Assembly: GCA_019423685.1 (NCBI GenBank)
Contig: JAHZAY010000007.1
Location: 1-64,000, forward strand
DNA length: 64,000 bases
Direction of reading: 5' to 3'
From: Clostridiales bacterium
Lineage (GTDB): Bacteria; Bacillota; Clostridia; Oscillospirales; Ruminococcaceae
Below, piece after piece: positions 7,683 through 16,371 of this stretch. How positions within the stretch are numbered: position 1 is the first letter of the stretch; each line of letters starts with the position of its first letter. Under the pieces are notes generated by a model, which saw only the letters and a program-made list of their open reading frames with translations, was not told where the DNA came from and made no database searches. The position numbers and the translations under genes were made by a program.

Positions 7683-8324
7683 TTAAATCTGGTAGAGCAT
7701 GGCGTTGCAGATGGCCGCTGCGACGTTGCTGCCGCCCTTGCGGCCCCGCGCCACAATGTGCGCAACCGGCGCGCGCAGGATCATCTCCTTGGCCTCCACC
7801 ACATTGACAAAGCCCACCGGCACCCCGATCACCAGCTGAGGGTTTACCTTGCCCTCTTCGATCAGTTCATAGAGCTTGACCAGCGCAGTGGGGGCGTTGC
7901 CGATGGCGAAGATCAGCGGCCGATCCAGCTTTGCCGCCTTCTCCATGCTGACCGCCGAGCGGGTGATGTCGCGGTCCTTGGCGGCCTGCGCCACATCCTC
8001 GTCCGCGATGAAGCAGAACACCTCCCCGCCCAATTTGGCCAGTTTGCGCTTGTTGATGCCCGCTTTGGCCATCTGGGTATCGGTCACGATGCAGGCGCCG
8101 TTTTTGAGCGCCTGGATTCCCGCGGCCACCGCGCCCTGCGAGATGGCTAAGTTTTGCACATAGTCAAAATCTGCCGTGGTGTGGATGACCCTTTTGACCA
8201 CCAGTTCATTTTCGGGCAGGATCTTGTCCGCCTCTCCCCGGCGTTGCAGTTCCTGTGTGATGAGCTCAAAGCTGCGCTGCTCAATCTCGTTGGGCAGCAC
8301 CCGCTGCAGATGAATTTCTTCCAT
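7683..8324 (-). CDS. cbiC: Precorrin-8X / cobalt-precorrin-8 methylmutase
   Basis: The 213-residue protein is the usual length for CbiC/CobH. It moves the C11 methyl group to C12 to give (cobalt-)hydrogenobyrinate. The family signatures are clear: the HTTADFDY segment near residue 45, the invariant GAxIVTDTQMAKAGI stretch, and a C-terminal PVGFVNVVEAKE. I chose the ATG at 8324 with GGGGAGGAC upstream; the frame extends further but without homology. It is the last gene of the 21-gene operon, followed by a hairpin at 7601. Confidence 0.95.
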   Translation of the reverse strand: MEEIHLQRVLPNEIEQRSFELITQELQRRGEADKILPENELVVKRVIHTTADFDYVQNLAISQGAVAAGIQALKNGACIVTDTQMAKAGINKRKLAKLGGEVFCFIADEDVAQAAKDRDITRSAVSMEKAAKLDRPLIFAIGNAPTALVKLYELIEEGKVNPQLVIGVPVGFVNVVEAKEMILRAPVAHIVARGRKGGSNVAAAICNAMLYQI

Positions 8325-8376
8325 TGCCTTTGTCCTCCCCGGTCCAGTTGGATAAATTTGTAGTATAGTATCTGCT

Positions 8377-8907
8377 TTACCGTTCGATGCCGTCGCGCGC
8401 AGCAATTCCCCGGTCAAAGGGGTGGCGCACCTTTTTGATCTCGCTGACATAGTCGGCAAGCTGCAGCAGCTCTTCCGGCGGGTTGCGCCCGGTGAGCACC
8501 ACTTCCAGCTCCTGCGGCTTTTCCCGCAGCAAGGCGGCGACCTCTTTGCTCTCGATCATGCCCGCATTGATGGCGGCCATCACCTCGTCCAAAATCAGCA
8601 GGTCCGCCCGCTGCATCGCTTCCCTCGCCTGCTGCAGCAGCTGCTGCTGGATGACGGCTGCGTGGCGCTTCTGTTCCTCGTTCATCCGAAAGGTAAAGCC
8701 CAGCTGCTCCTGGGAGCGGATGACCGTCACCTCCGGCAGCCGCCCCAAAACGGCCAGTTCGCCCGTCGGGGAGCTCTTTAAAAATTGGACAATCACCACC
8801 CGCAGCCCATGCCCTGCCGCACGCACGGCAAGTCCGATGGCCGCGGTGGTTTTTCCCTTGCCGTCGCCACAATAGATGTGGATGAGGCCTGTCTGCTTCT
8901 CCTGCAT
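8377..8907 (-). CDS. cobO: Cob(I)yrinic acid a,c-diamide adenosyltransferase
   Basis: The 176-residue CobO/BtuR-type enzyme transfers the 5'-deoxyadenosyl group from ATP to cob(I)alamin or corrinoid precursors. The P-loop (GDGKGKTTAAIGLAVRAAG) is at residues 14-32, and LLILDEVMAAI and LTGRNPPEELLQLADYVSEI follow as in the family. The ATG overlaps the end of cbiP, so the two are translationally coupled. The PduO and EutT types are unrelated and can be excluded. Confidence 0.95.
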   Translation of the reverse strand: MQEKQTGLIHIYCGDGKGKTTAAIGLAVRAAGHGLRVVIVQFLKSSPTGELAVLGRLPEVTVIRSQEQLGFTFRMNEEQKRHAAVIQQQLLQQAREAMQRADLLILDEVMAAINAGMIESKEVAALLREKPQELEVVLTGRNPPEELLQLADYVSEIKKVRHPFDRGIAARDGIER

Positions 8908-10461
8908 TTAAATTCCTTCCTTTAATATACGGTAAATTGCATCCATGTCCAAGCTCTCGCGCACGCCCTTTGCCAACAGGTCGTACTGCTCCTCCTTGTG
9001 CTTTGCAAAGTCGACCGCTGCGATGGCGGAGGGGTCGAGGCCCTTTCTGCGGCACAGCGCCTCGATGAGGCCCTGCGCCATCTGCTCCGAGTCAAAGACT
9101 CCGTGCACATAGGTGCCGAACACATTGCCCAGGCAATAGCCCTGCGGCTGCGCACACGGCTCGCTGTTTCGGCGCTCGATGGTGCCAAAAGTCACCGTTT
9201 TGTGTGCACTGTTTGGTTTGCGTGGATCACACAAACCAAACGTATCACACAGCTCGGTCTGCCCCATGTGAATTTCATACCCGCTGTACTCCTTGCCGGA
9301 GAGCTCCGGCAGGGCCGTCTGGCCCAGATCGGCGGTGTGGCCGCTGACCTGGGTGCGGGTTTTCTGGGCGCTGAAGGTGGTGGCGGTGGGCAGCAGGCCC
9401 ATCCCCTTCAGGCTGCCCCCGTGCTCGATGCCGAGCGGGTCGTGCAGCTGCTGCCCCAACATCTGATAGCCCCCGCAGATTCCAAAGACCGGCGTACCGC
9501 GGGCGGCCAGCTTGAGGATCGCCGCTTCCAGCCCGGATTGCCGCAGCCAGAGCAGATCCTCCATCGTGTTCTTGGTGCCCGGGAGGATGACGAGGTCGGG
9601 TTCCAGCAGCTGACGGGCGCTCTGAACGTACCGCACCGACACCCCGTCCATGCAGGAGAGGCTGTTAAAATCGGTGAAGTTGGAGATGCGCGGCAGCCGG
9701 ATCACCGCGATGTCGATGGCGCCGGCGGTGTGCTGGTCAAACCGCTCGGAAAGGCTGTCCTCGTCCTCCAGATCCAGGTGCATATACGGCACCACTCCGA
9801 CCACCGGTTTGCCGGTGATGCCCTCAATCTGCCGCAAGCCCGGCTCCAGGATGGAGACGTCGCCGCGGAATTTGTTGATGACCATGCCCTTGACGATCGC
9901 CCGCTCGTCCTCGTCGAGCAGCATCAGGGTGCCCGCCAGCGACGCAAAGACGCCGCCGCGGTCGATGTCCCCCACCAGCAGCACCGGGGCCTTGGCCAAC
10001 TTTGCCATGCCCATGTTGACGATGTCGTCCTGTTTGAGGTTGATCTCTGCCGGGCTGCCCGCCCCTTCCAGCACGATGATGTCGTACTGTTCGTCGAGCT
10101 GGCGGTAGGCTGTGAGGATGTGCGGGATCATCTCGCGCTTGTGCTTGTAGTATTCGCGCGCGGACATGTTGCCCAGCACCTCGCCGTTGACGATGACCTG
10201 GGAGCCGGTGTCGTTGGTGGGCTTTAGGAGGATGGGGTTCATCAGCACCGACGGCTCGATGCCCGCCGCCTCCGCCTGCATCACCTGGGCGCGGCCCATC
10301 TCCAAACCCTCCCGGGTGATGAACGAGTTGAGCGCCATGTTTTGCGACTTAAAGGGCGCCACCCGGTAGCCGTCCTGCCGGAAGATGCGGCACAGCGCCG
10401 CCGCGAGGTAGCTCTTTCCCGCATTGGACATCGTGCCCTGTACCATAATCGCCTTGGCCAT
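8908..10461 (-). CDS. cbiP: Cobyric acid synthase (glutamine-dependent)
   Basis: The 517-residue enzyme amidates four side chains of adenosylcobyrinate a,c-diamide to give cobyric acid. The N-terminal ATPase domain carries [15 protein letters not shown] (residues 9-23) and the [13 protein letters not shown] motif (residues 130-142). The C-terminal half is a class I glutamine amidotransferase with nucleophile Cys329 in GICGGYQML and a late [10 protein letters not shown] histidine. Its start overlaps the stop of the upstream cobD-like gene by one base. The length fits CobQ/CbiP. Confidence 0.96.
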   Translation of the reverse strand: MAKAIMVQGTMSNAGKSYLAAALCRIFRQDGYRVAPFKSQNMALNSFITREGLEMGRAQVMQAEAAGIEPSVLMNPILLKPTNDTGSQVIVNGEVLGNMSAREYYKHKREMIPHILTAYRQLDEQYDIIVLEGAGSPAEINLKQDDIVNMGMAKLAKAPVLLVGDIDRGGVFASLAGTLMLLDEDERAIVKGMVINKFRGDVSILEPGLRQIEGITGKPVVGVVPYMHLDLEDEDSLSERFDQHTAGAIDIAVIRLPRISNFTDFNSLSCMDGVSVRYVQSARQLLEPDLVILPGTKNTMEDLLWLRQSGLEAAILKLAARGTPVFGICGGYQMLGQQLHDPLGIEHGGSLKGMGLLPTATTFSAQKTRTQVSGHTADLGQTALPELSGKEYSGYEIHMGQTELCDTFGLCDPRKPNSAHKTVTFGTIERRNSEPCAQPQGYCLGNVFGTYVHGVFDSEQMAQGLIEALCRRKGLDPSAIAAVDFAKHKEEQYDLLAKGVRESLDMDAIYRILKEGI

Positions 10462-11903
10462 TATTCCTCTCCCTCCCAGTCATACTTTTTCTGCCGGTCG
10501 CGCAAAAAGCGGTACTGCCGCTTTTGCTCGGCGCTCTTGGGCGTTTGGCTGTCGCTGCAGGGGACCTTGACCTGTGCCAGGTCGTCCTCCGGCTTCTCCT
10601 GCGATTGCTTCTCCGGCTGCTGCGCAGCTTCCTGCGGCGCAGGGCTCTCCTGCACCGCCTCATTCTGCGGTTCAGCCGGCTGGGTTGTCAAGTTTTCATC
10701 CGCTTTTTCCGCCTCTTGCTGCGGCGGCTGTTCCGGGCTCTCCGGTGCCTTGCCCTCTTCCCCGCTCGGCTTCTCTTCCTGCTGGACGGCGTCCTGCACC
10801 GTGACGGTCACCGTCTCGGCGGCCACCGGCTCCATGATGTTTGGCCGCAGCAGGGCCGCAATCGCCTCCACCAGCTTTTCGTTTTCGCTGTGGATGTGCA
10901 CCGAGATGCGGTAATAGCCCTTTTCCAGCCCACGATAGTTGTCGCAGGAACGGATCAGGATGCCCTCCTTCTCCAGCTCCTCTTTGAGCTCCGGCAGTTC
11001 CGGCAGGTAGAAAAAGAGGTAATTTGCCTGCGAGCCGATCACCGGAATGTCAAGTTTGGCAAAGGCTTCCTTTAGATAGCTGCGTTCGGCGCGCACCACC
11101 TCGCGGCTCTTTTGCAGATATTCGGTGTCCCGCAGAGCTGCCAACCCCGCCACCTGCGCCGGGCTGGAGACGCTCCACGGCTGGCCGCACTGTGCCATCC
11201 GCTCGAGCAGCGGCGGGTTGCCGCACAGGCAGTACCCCAGCCGCAGTCCCGCCATCGCATAATGCTTGGTGAAGGCCCGCAAGATCATCAGGTTGGGGAA
11301 GGACTCCACCCAACCGCTCATGGTGTTCTGCATCGGATCGTCCAAAAAGTCCCGGAAGCACTCGTCGACCACCAGCAGCGCACCGCAGGCAGCGCACCGC
11401 GCCAGGATGCGTTCCAGCAGCTTCTGGTCGATCAGCTGGCCGGTGGGGTTGTTCGGATTGCACAGAAAGACGATGTCGGTTTGGGAATGGATGTGGTCCA
11501 AAAACTCTTCGGTGAGCACAAAGCCGTTGTCCGCCGAAAGGGTGACCGTCTCCACCTTGCACCCGCAGGCGGCAAGCGCCTGTTCATACTCCGAGAAGGT
11601 CGGCACGGCCAGCAGCGCACAGCGCGGGCGCAGCGCAAAGACCGCCCGGAAAATCAGGTCCGCCGCCCCGTTCCCGCACAGGATGTGCGCGGGGTCCACC
11701 TGCTCGTGTTTTGCAAGTTCTGCTACAAGCTCCCTGCAAAGCGGATCGGGATAGTGGCAAAAGCTGTCGACCGCCCCCTTCAGCACCTCCTTCACCGATT
11801 CCGGCAGGCCCAGCGGGCTGATGTTGGCGGAAAAATCGATGACCTCCCCGCCAGTGCGTTCCTTTGCGGAGTAAATATCCCCGCCATGTACGAGTTTTAT
11901 CAT
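10461..11903 (-). CDS. cobD: Threonine-phosphate decarboxylase with long C-terminal tail
   Basis: Residues 1-355 are a fold-type I PLP enzyme of the CobD family, which makes (R)-1-aminopropan-2-ol O-phosphate for the nucleotide loop. Diagnostic features are HGGDIYS at the N-terminus, [20 protein letters not shown] and the PLP lysine K213 in [15 protein letters not shown]. Residues about 357-480 form an unusual tail rich in Glu, Gln, Pro and Ala that ends in a basic [13 protein letters not shown] segment. Family members usually stop near 360 residues. The tail is in frame, so it is not an assembly artefact by this evidence. Confidence 0.92.
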   Translation of the reverse strand: MIKLVHGGDIYSAKERTGGEVIDFSANISPLGLPESVKEVLKGAVDSFCHYPDPLCRELVAELAKHEQVDPAHILCGNGAADLIFRAVFALRPRCALLAVPTFSEYEQALAACGCKVETVTLSADNGFVLTEEFLDHIHSQTDIVFLCNPNNPTGQLIDQKLLERILARCAACGALLVVDECFRDFLDDPMQNTMSGWVESFPNLMILRAFTKHYAMAGLRLGYCLCGNPPLLERMAQCGQPWSVSSPAQVAGLAALRDTEYLQKSREVVRAERSYLKEAFAKLDIPVIGSQANYLFFYLPELPELKEELEKEGILIRSCDNYRGLEKGYYRISVHIHSENEKLVEAIAALLRPNIMEPVAAETVTVTVQDAVQQEEKPSGEEGKAPESPEQPPQQEAEKADENLTTQPAEPQNEAVQESPAPQEAAQQPEKQSQEKPEDDLAQVKVPCSDSQTPKSAEQKRQYRFLRDRQKKYDWEGEE

Positions 11904-11963
11904 GTGAAGGCACTCCCCTTTACAGCTAAAGTTTTGGCTTTATTGCGCCATTTTATCAAAATA

Positions 11964-12926
11964 TCAGTGTGCGATCAGCACCACCGCCGCCAAGCGCACC
12001 GCTGCGCACAAAATGCAGCAGATCAGGTCGCACAGATACATCATGCGGTTTGCCCGCACGATATCCTGCACCTCCACCGGGCGGAGGGGGTCTCCGATCG
12101 TCGGCTTTTCATACAATTTTCCAAAGTAATATGCATTTCCCGCCAGCTGCACTTGCAGAGCGCCCGCACAGGCGGACTCGGTCTGCGCGCTGTTGGGGCT
12201 GGCGTGGTTGCGGCAGTCGCGCCGGAAAATGCGCCAGGCGCCCCTGCCATCCTGCCCGCTCAAAAACGCCGCCAACACCATCAGGCAGCCGGCGATGCGC
12301 GCCGGGATAAAGTTGACCGCGTCGTCCAGCTTTGCCGAGGCGCGGCCAAAATCGATGTACCTTTCATTTTTATATCCGACCATCGAATCCAGCGTGTTCA
12401 CCGCCTTGTAGCACATGGCCAGCGGTGCGCCGCCGATTGCCAGATAGATCATCGGGGCGATCACGCCGTCCCCGGTGTTTTCCGCCACCGTCTCCACCGC
12501 CGCTTTGGTCACGCCGGTTTCGTCCAGGGCGTCGGTGTCCCGCCCCACAATCATCGAAACTGCCCTGCGCGCCCCCACCAGGTCGTGCTTTTGCAGCTCG
12601 CGATAGACTTTCATACTCTCCTGTTTGAGCGACTTTGCCGCGAGGGTCAGGCTTGCTAGCAGGATCTCCATAACAAAACCCACCAGCGGATGGATGCGGT
12701 ACAGCACCCACAGCACCGCAAAGGTCACTGCAAAGGTGATGAGCGGGACGCCCACCGCCAAAAGTTTCCCTGCAAAGCGCAGCCGATTGGGAAACAAGCC
12801 GCGCAGCAGCCGCTCTCCCCTTGCAATCAGCCAGCCGATGCCCCGGATGGGGTGCGGGATGCACCGCGGGTCCCCGATTAAAAGGTCGAGCACCACCGCC
12901 CCAATGACAATCCAGAAGATGCGCAT
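11964..12926 (-). CDS. cbiB: Adenosylcobinamide-phosphate synthase (membrane)
   Basis: This is a 320-residue integral membrane protein of the CbiB/CobD family. It attaches aminopropanol (phosphate) to adenosylcobyric acid. Typical signatures are DLLIGDPRCIPHPIRGIGWLI near residues 14-34, the GRDTDALDETGVTKAAVETVAENTGDGVIAPM stretch, and several hydrophobic segments. The start is the ATG sharing one base with the cobC stop (TGATG), with GGAGGAG upstream. Confidence 0.95.
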   Translation of the reverse strand: MRIFWIVIGAVVLDLLIGDPRCIPHPIRGIGWLIARGERLLRGLFPNRLRFAGKLLAVGVPLITFAVTFAVLWVLYRIHPLVGFVMEILLASLTLAAKSLKQESMKVYRELQKHDLVGARRAVSMIVGRDTDALDETGVTKAAVETVAENTGDGVIAPMIYLAIGGAPLAMCYKAVNTLDSMVGYKNERYIDFGRASAKLDDAVNFIPARIAGCLMVLAAFLSGQDGRGAWRIFRRDCRNHASPNSAQTESACAGALQVQLAGNAYYFGKLYEKPTIGDPLRPVEVQDIVRANRMMYLCDLICCILCAAVRLAAVVLIAH

Positions 12927-13528
12927 CACAACTCCTCCTCACAAACTTTCCGCACCGGACAGCGCCCCAGCGGCAGGCTGTCCACCTCCAGACAATATCC
13001 GTCCCCGTTTTCCACATGAAATTGATAGAACTCCTGGGCGGGCGCCGCATACCGCTCCAAAATTGCCATCACGCTGCCCCCGTGGGCGACGATCAGCAAC
13101 TGTTCCTTTCCTTCCAAAAAGGCCCGCTCCACCTGCCGCGCAAAGGCGGCACAGCACCGCTGGCTCATCTGCGCGCGCGATTCTCCCTGCGGCACAGGGC
13201 CCTCGCAGTTGGTGGCAAGCCACTGCTGATAGGCAGCATCGTCCTTGAGCTGCTCGTAGGTTTTGCCCTCAAAGACGCCAAAATCGGTCTCCCGCAGCCC
13301 CTGCTCCACCGCAAAGGGCAGCTTTGGATAGAGCAGCTGCAGCGTCTGGATGCAGCGGCGCATCGGGCTGCAAACTGCACAGTCGGGCTGTGCAGGGTAG
13401 ATGCCCGCCTCCTTTTTGCGCAGCAGCTCTTCCCGGCCCAGCGGGCACAGCTCCTCGTCGGTGCGCCCAAGGTAGCGGTGCTGCAGGTTGCTTTCGGTCT
13501 TGCCGTGCCGCAATACCGTGACGCGCAT
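12926..13528 (-). CDS. cobC: Histidine phosphatase, likely alpha-ribazole phosphatase
   Basis: This is a 200-residue phosphoglycerate-mutase-like phosphatase. The catalytic RHGKTESN motif lies at residues 7-14, with ETDFGVFEGKTYEQL and a late VAHGGSV carrying the second histidine. In this context it should dephosphorylate alpha-ribazole-5'-phosphate or adenosylcobalamin-5'-phosphate in the last step of loop assembly. Family members also act on other phosphate esters, so specificity rests on its place between cobU-like and cbiB genes. Confidence 0.85.
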   Translation of the reverse strand: MRVTVLRHGKTESNLQHRYLGRTDEELCPLGREELLRKKEAGIYPAQPDCAVCSPMRRCIQTLQLLYPKLPFAVEQGLRETDFGVFEGKTYEQLKDDAAYQQWLATNCEGPVPQGESRAQMSQRCCAAFARQVERAFLEGKEQLLIVAHGGSVMAILERYAAPAQEFYQFHVENGDGYCLEVDSLPLGRCPVRKVCEEEL

Positions 13529-13927
13529 CTATCTTCCCCCTTTGATGGTCATTCCAATCGAGCAGAATACCCGCTCGACCCGCTCGGCGCGCTCTGCCAG
13601 CCGGCAGCACAGCCGTCCGGTCTCTTCGCGCCACAGCCGCTCGGTGGGGTCGATCGGCACCACTCCGCAGCCGATTTCGTCGCACAGAATCACCGCGTCG
13701 GGGCAGCGCTGCAAATACTCCTGCATAACCGTCCAGATCGCCTCGCCGTCCTTGCCCGCTTGGACCATCCTGCGCACCCAATTGTGCAGGTGGTTGAGCA
13801 CCGGCGCCGGCGGCAGACAATCCAGCGCAAGATCGCTTCCCTCACACACCTGCTGCCGCTTTTGCTCTTGCTGATGCAGATACCACTCCAACTTTCCCTG
13901 GTTTGCACCGCCAATAATCAGGATCAT
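13529..13927 (-). CDS. Short CobU-like paralogue
   Basis: A 132-residue protein resembles CobU: an N-terminal beta strand plus P-loop (LIIGGANQGKLEWYL, residues 3-17), ILCDEIGCGVVPIDPTERLWREETGR in the middle (CobU has a similar VTNE-G-G segment) and a C-terminal CSIGMTIKG. It is about 45 residues shorter than the canonical CobU encoded 0.8 kb upstream. The histidine region that is guanylylated in CobU is not evident. It could be a degenerate kinase, a kinase-only variant or a regulatory subunit. GGAGGCAAGGGG precedes the ATG. Confidence 0.7.
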   Translation of the reverse strand: MILIIGGANQGKLEWYLHQQEQKRQQVCEGSDLALDCLPPAPVLNHLHNWVRRMVQAGKDGEAIWTVMQEYLQRCPDAVILCDEIGCGVVPIDPTERLWREETGRLCCRLAERAERVERVFCSIGMTIKGGR

Positions 13928-13939
13928 CCCCTTGCCTCC

Positions 13940-14734
13940 TTATCCGATGCGCGCGCATACAAGGGCATAGACCACCGCCACCAGCAGGATCATCAGCTCG
14001 TGCAGCTGCAAAAAATATCCCGCAAGGTCGCCGGTGATGCCGCCGAACTGTTTTTGCGACATCTTATAATAATAGGAAAAGACGCAGCCGCTTGCAATCA
14101 GCGAGCAGCCGCCCAAAATGGGGTTGAGGCACAGCATGGCCACCGTGCAGACAACCCAAAAGCAGACGGTCGCCACCCGGACCCTTCCCTTTTGCGCCGC
14201 ACTGGAAAAGGCGTGTGCCAATCCGCTGTTTTTGGCGCAGGGGAAGCTGACCACTGCAAAGGCGCTGATGGCCCGGGAAAGCACCGACCCCACCGCCATC
14301 ATGCCGGCGGCAAGCCAGAGCTGCCGCCCCTCCAGCTGGGTCCAAAGCGCAAAGGTCAAAAGCAGGTAGGCGCAGCACCCCATGACGGCAAAGGCGCCGG
14401 TGTGGGAATCCTTGAGGATCTCCAGCTTTTTCTCCCTGTCCTGATGGGAGGCCAGGGCGTCCATGGTATCGCAGAAGCCATCCATATGGATGCCGCCGGT
14501 GACTGCCAGCGGAATGAGCGCCTGTACCGCCGCAAACAGCAGGCGATTGACGCCCAAAAACTGTGCCAGCGCCACCCAGCCCAGCAGCAGCGCTCCCTGC
14601 GCCACCCCGACCAGCGGGAAAAACGCCAGCATATAGCGCATATTGTTTTCGTTCCACAAAATCTGCGGCATCGGGATCGCCGAGTACATCGAGAAGGCGA
14701 CATCCACCGACTCCGCAAGCTCCTTTGGTTTCAT
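13940..14734 (-). CDS. cobS: Adenosylcobinamide-GDP ribazoletransferase
   Basis: The 264-residue membrane enzyme joins alpha-ribazole (phosphate) to adenosylcobinamide-GDP to give cobalamin. The family marks are YSAIPMP near the N-terminus, the acidic HMDGFCDTMDALASHQDREKKLEIL segment for metal and substrate, and multiple hydrophobic helices. The ATG overlaps the cobU stop (ATGA), which fixes the start and indicates coupled translation. Confidence 0.95.
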   Translation of the reverse strand: MKPKELAESVDVAFSMYSAIPMPQILWNENNMRYMLAFFPLVGVAQGALLLGWVALAQFLGVNRLLFAAVQALIPLAVTGGIHMDGFCDTMDALASHQDREKKLEILKDSHTGAFAVMGCCAYLLLTFALWTQLEGRQLWLAAGMMAVGSVLSRAISAFAVVSFPCAKNSGLAHAFSSAAQKGRVRVATVCFWVVCTVAMLCLNPILGGCSLIASGCVFSYYYKMSQKQFGGITGDLAGYFLQLHELMILLVAVVYALVCARIG

Positions 14735-15270
14735 CTCTTTGCCCCTTTCCACCGGATGGGGATGCCCGCCGCCACCTCATAGACGGTGTCCGCCAGTTGA
14801 GCCAGACGGCAGTTGATCCGCCCCAATACCGCTAAGTATCTCTGGGTACCCTCGTCGTAGCGCACCCCATCCGAGAACAGTTCGTTGGTGACCACAATCA
14901 CCTGTTCGCAGCGGGAGCACAGCTGCTGCACCCCCGCCAGGATTTTTTCCTCCATGGCCGAGCCGTCCGCCGCCTGCTTGGGGGAAAACAGCTCGTTTGC
15001 CACCAGGTTGGACATGCACTCCAGCAGGGCGCACCGCCCCTGTGGAGCCCCCTCCGGCAGGTGGCTTGCCAGATCGACCGGCGTCTCGATGGTGACAAAT
15101 CCCTTTTGTGCGCGCATTTTGCGGTGTCGCGCAATCCTGCGGCGGCACTCCTCGTCAAAGGGGATCATCGTCGCCAGATAGTAGCGCTCGCCGCAGCCGC
15201 TCTGCAGCACCAGCGACTCGGCAAATTCCGATTTGCCGCTCGCGCTGCCGCCGCTCACCAGTGTCAACAT
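14731..15270 (-). CDS. cobU: Adenosylcobinamide kinase / guanylyltransferase
   Basis: The 179-residue bifunctional enzyme phosphorylates adenosylcobinamide and transfers GMP to it. The P-loop GGSASGKSEFAE is at residues 7-18, YYLATMIPFDEECRRRIARHR provides the guanylylation histidine, and VTNELFSDGVRYDEGTQRYLAVLGRIN matches the family's C-terminal motif. The length is normal. It begins ten bases after cobT and overlaps cobS. A shorter paralogue lies at 13529-13927. Confidence 0.96.
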   Translation of the reverse strand: MLTLVSGGSASGKSEFAESLVLQSGCGERYYLATMIPFDEECRRRIARHRKMRAQKGFVTIETPVDLASHLPEGAPQGRCALLECMSNLVANELFSPKQAADGSAMEEKILAGVQQLCSRCEQVIVVTNELFSDGVRYDEGTQRYLAVLGRINCRLAQLADTVYEVAAGIPIRWKGAKR

Positions 15271-15282
15271 CTCTCGTTCCTC

Positions 15283-16353
15283 CTAGTGCAGGGGTTTATA
15301 TTCCTCAATCTCGATGTCCGAAAAGGTGCTCATCTCGCGGTAAACCGCATCGGCCATATCCAATAGCGGGAAGGCCGCAACGGCGCCGGTTCCCTCTCCC
15401 AGGCACATTTCACACGTTATGAGTGGTTTTTTGTGCAGGGCGTCCAGAACGGTTTTTCCTGCCGGTTCCTTCGAGACGTGGGCCGCAATCCAATACTCTG
15501 CGGCAGTGGGGCATAATTTCATGGCGGTGAACGCTGCTGCCGCCGAAATCACACCGTCGATGACGATGGGCAGATGGTGCTGTGCGCCACCCAAGAACAC
15601 TCCCGTAAGGCCCGCAATGTCCAATCCACCGACCTTGTGCAAAACGCCCAAAGGATCGGAGGCATCCGGCCGATTGCAGGCGATTGCGCGGTGGATGGCG
15701 TCGATCTTGCGGCGCAGCCCCTCGCTGGAAAGTCCCGCTCCCCTGCCGGTCATCTCCTCGACCGGGCGATTCAGCAGCACCGAGAGCACCGCACTGCTGG
15801 TGGTGGTGTTGCCGATGCCCATCTCTCCGGTGGCGATGAGGCGGTATCCTTCCGCTTTGAGCTGTCCCACCAGATCCATGCCGTAAAGGATCGCATCGGC
15901 GGCCTGTTCCCTGGTCATGGCCGGGCCCTGGGTGATGTCGGCTGTGCCATAGGCAATCTTGTGCACCCGCAGTCCCTCTCCGGACACATCCTGCGCCACA
16001 CCGATGTCCACCGGCAGCACATCCGCCCCCGCTGCCCGCGCCATTGCGCAGACGCTGGTCTGGCCGGTGCAGAAATTTTCGGTGACGATGGCCGTCACAT
16101 CCTGGCCGGACTGGGTCACTCCCTGGGCCACCACGCCGTTATCCGCACAAAACGGCACGACGCATCTCTTTTTGAGCTCTACCCGGTCGGTGCCCTGCAC
16201 CCCGGCGATGGTGACGATGGCGTCCTCCAACAGTCCCAGGCTGTGCAGCGGGTGGGCGATGGAATCCCAGCGCCTCTTGGCCCTCTCCATCGAGCGCGCA
16301 TCCAAAGGCGCAATCTCTGCCAGCCGCTCCTGCAGCTTGTGCTCCAACTCCAT
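15283..16353 (-). CDS. cobT: Nicotinate-nucleotide-DMB phosphoribosyltransferase
   Basis: The 356-residue enzyme makes alpha-ribazole phosphate by swapping nicotinate for the lower-ligand base. Recognisable stretches are CADNGVVAQGVTQSGQDVT, ATGEMGIGNTTTSSAV and a late HVSKEPAGKTVLDAL with a catalytic acid near GEGTGA. Anaerobes often use bases other than dimethylbenzimidazole. No bza-type base synthesis genes are seen in this window, so the lower ligand is unknown. The start has AAGAAGGAA upstream. Confidence 0.96.
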   Translation of the reverse strand: MELEHKLQERLAEIAPLDARSMERAKRRWDSIAHPLHSLGLLEDAIVTIAGVQGTDRVELKKRCVVPFCADNGVVAQGVTQSGQDVTAIVTENFCTGQTSVCAMARAAGADVLPVDIGVAQDVSGEGLRVHKIAYGTADITQGPAMTREQAADAILYGMDLVGQLKAEGYRLIATGEMGIGNTTTSSAVLSVLLNRPVEEMTGRGAGLSSEGLRRKIDAIHRAIACNRPDASDPLGVLHKVGGLDIAGLTGVFLGGAQHHLPIVIDGVISAAAAFTAMKLCPTAAEYWIAAHVSKEPAGKTVLDALHKKPLITCEMCLGEGTGAVAAFPLLDMADAVYREMSTFSDIEIEEYKPLH

Positions 16354-16371
16354 CTCGATTCCTTCTTTCTG

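Noticed and set aside
8998..10227. 409-codon plus-strand frame opposite cbiP
   Set aside because: It is a shadow of the GC-rich cbiP gene; composition is His/Arg/Val-biased and no family is visible.
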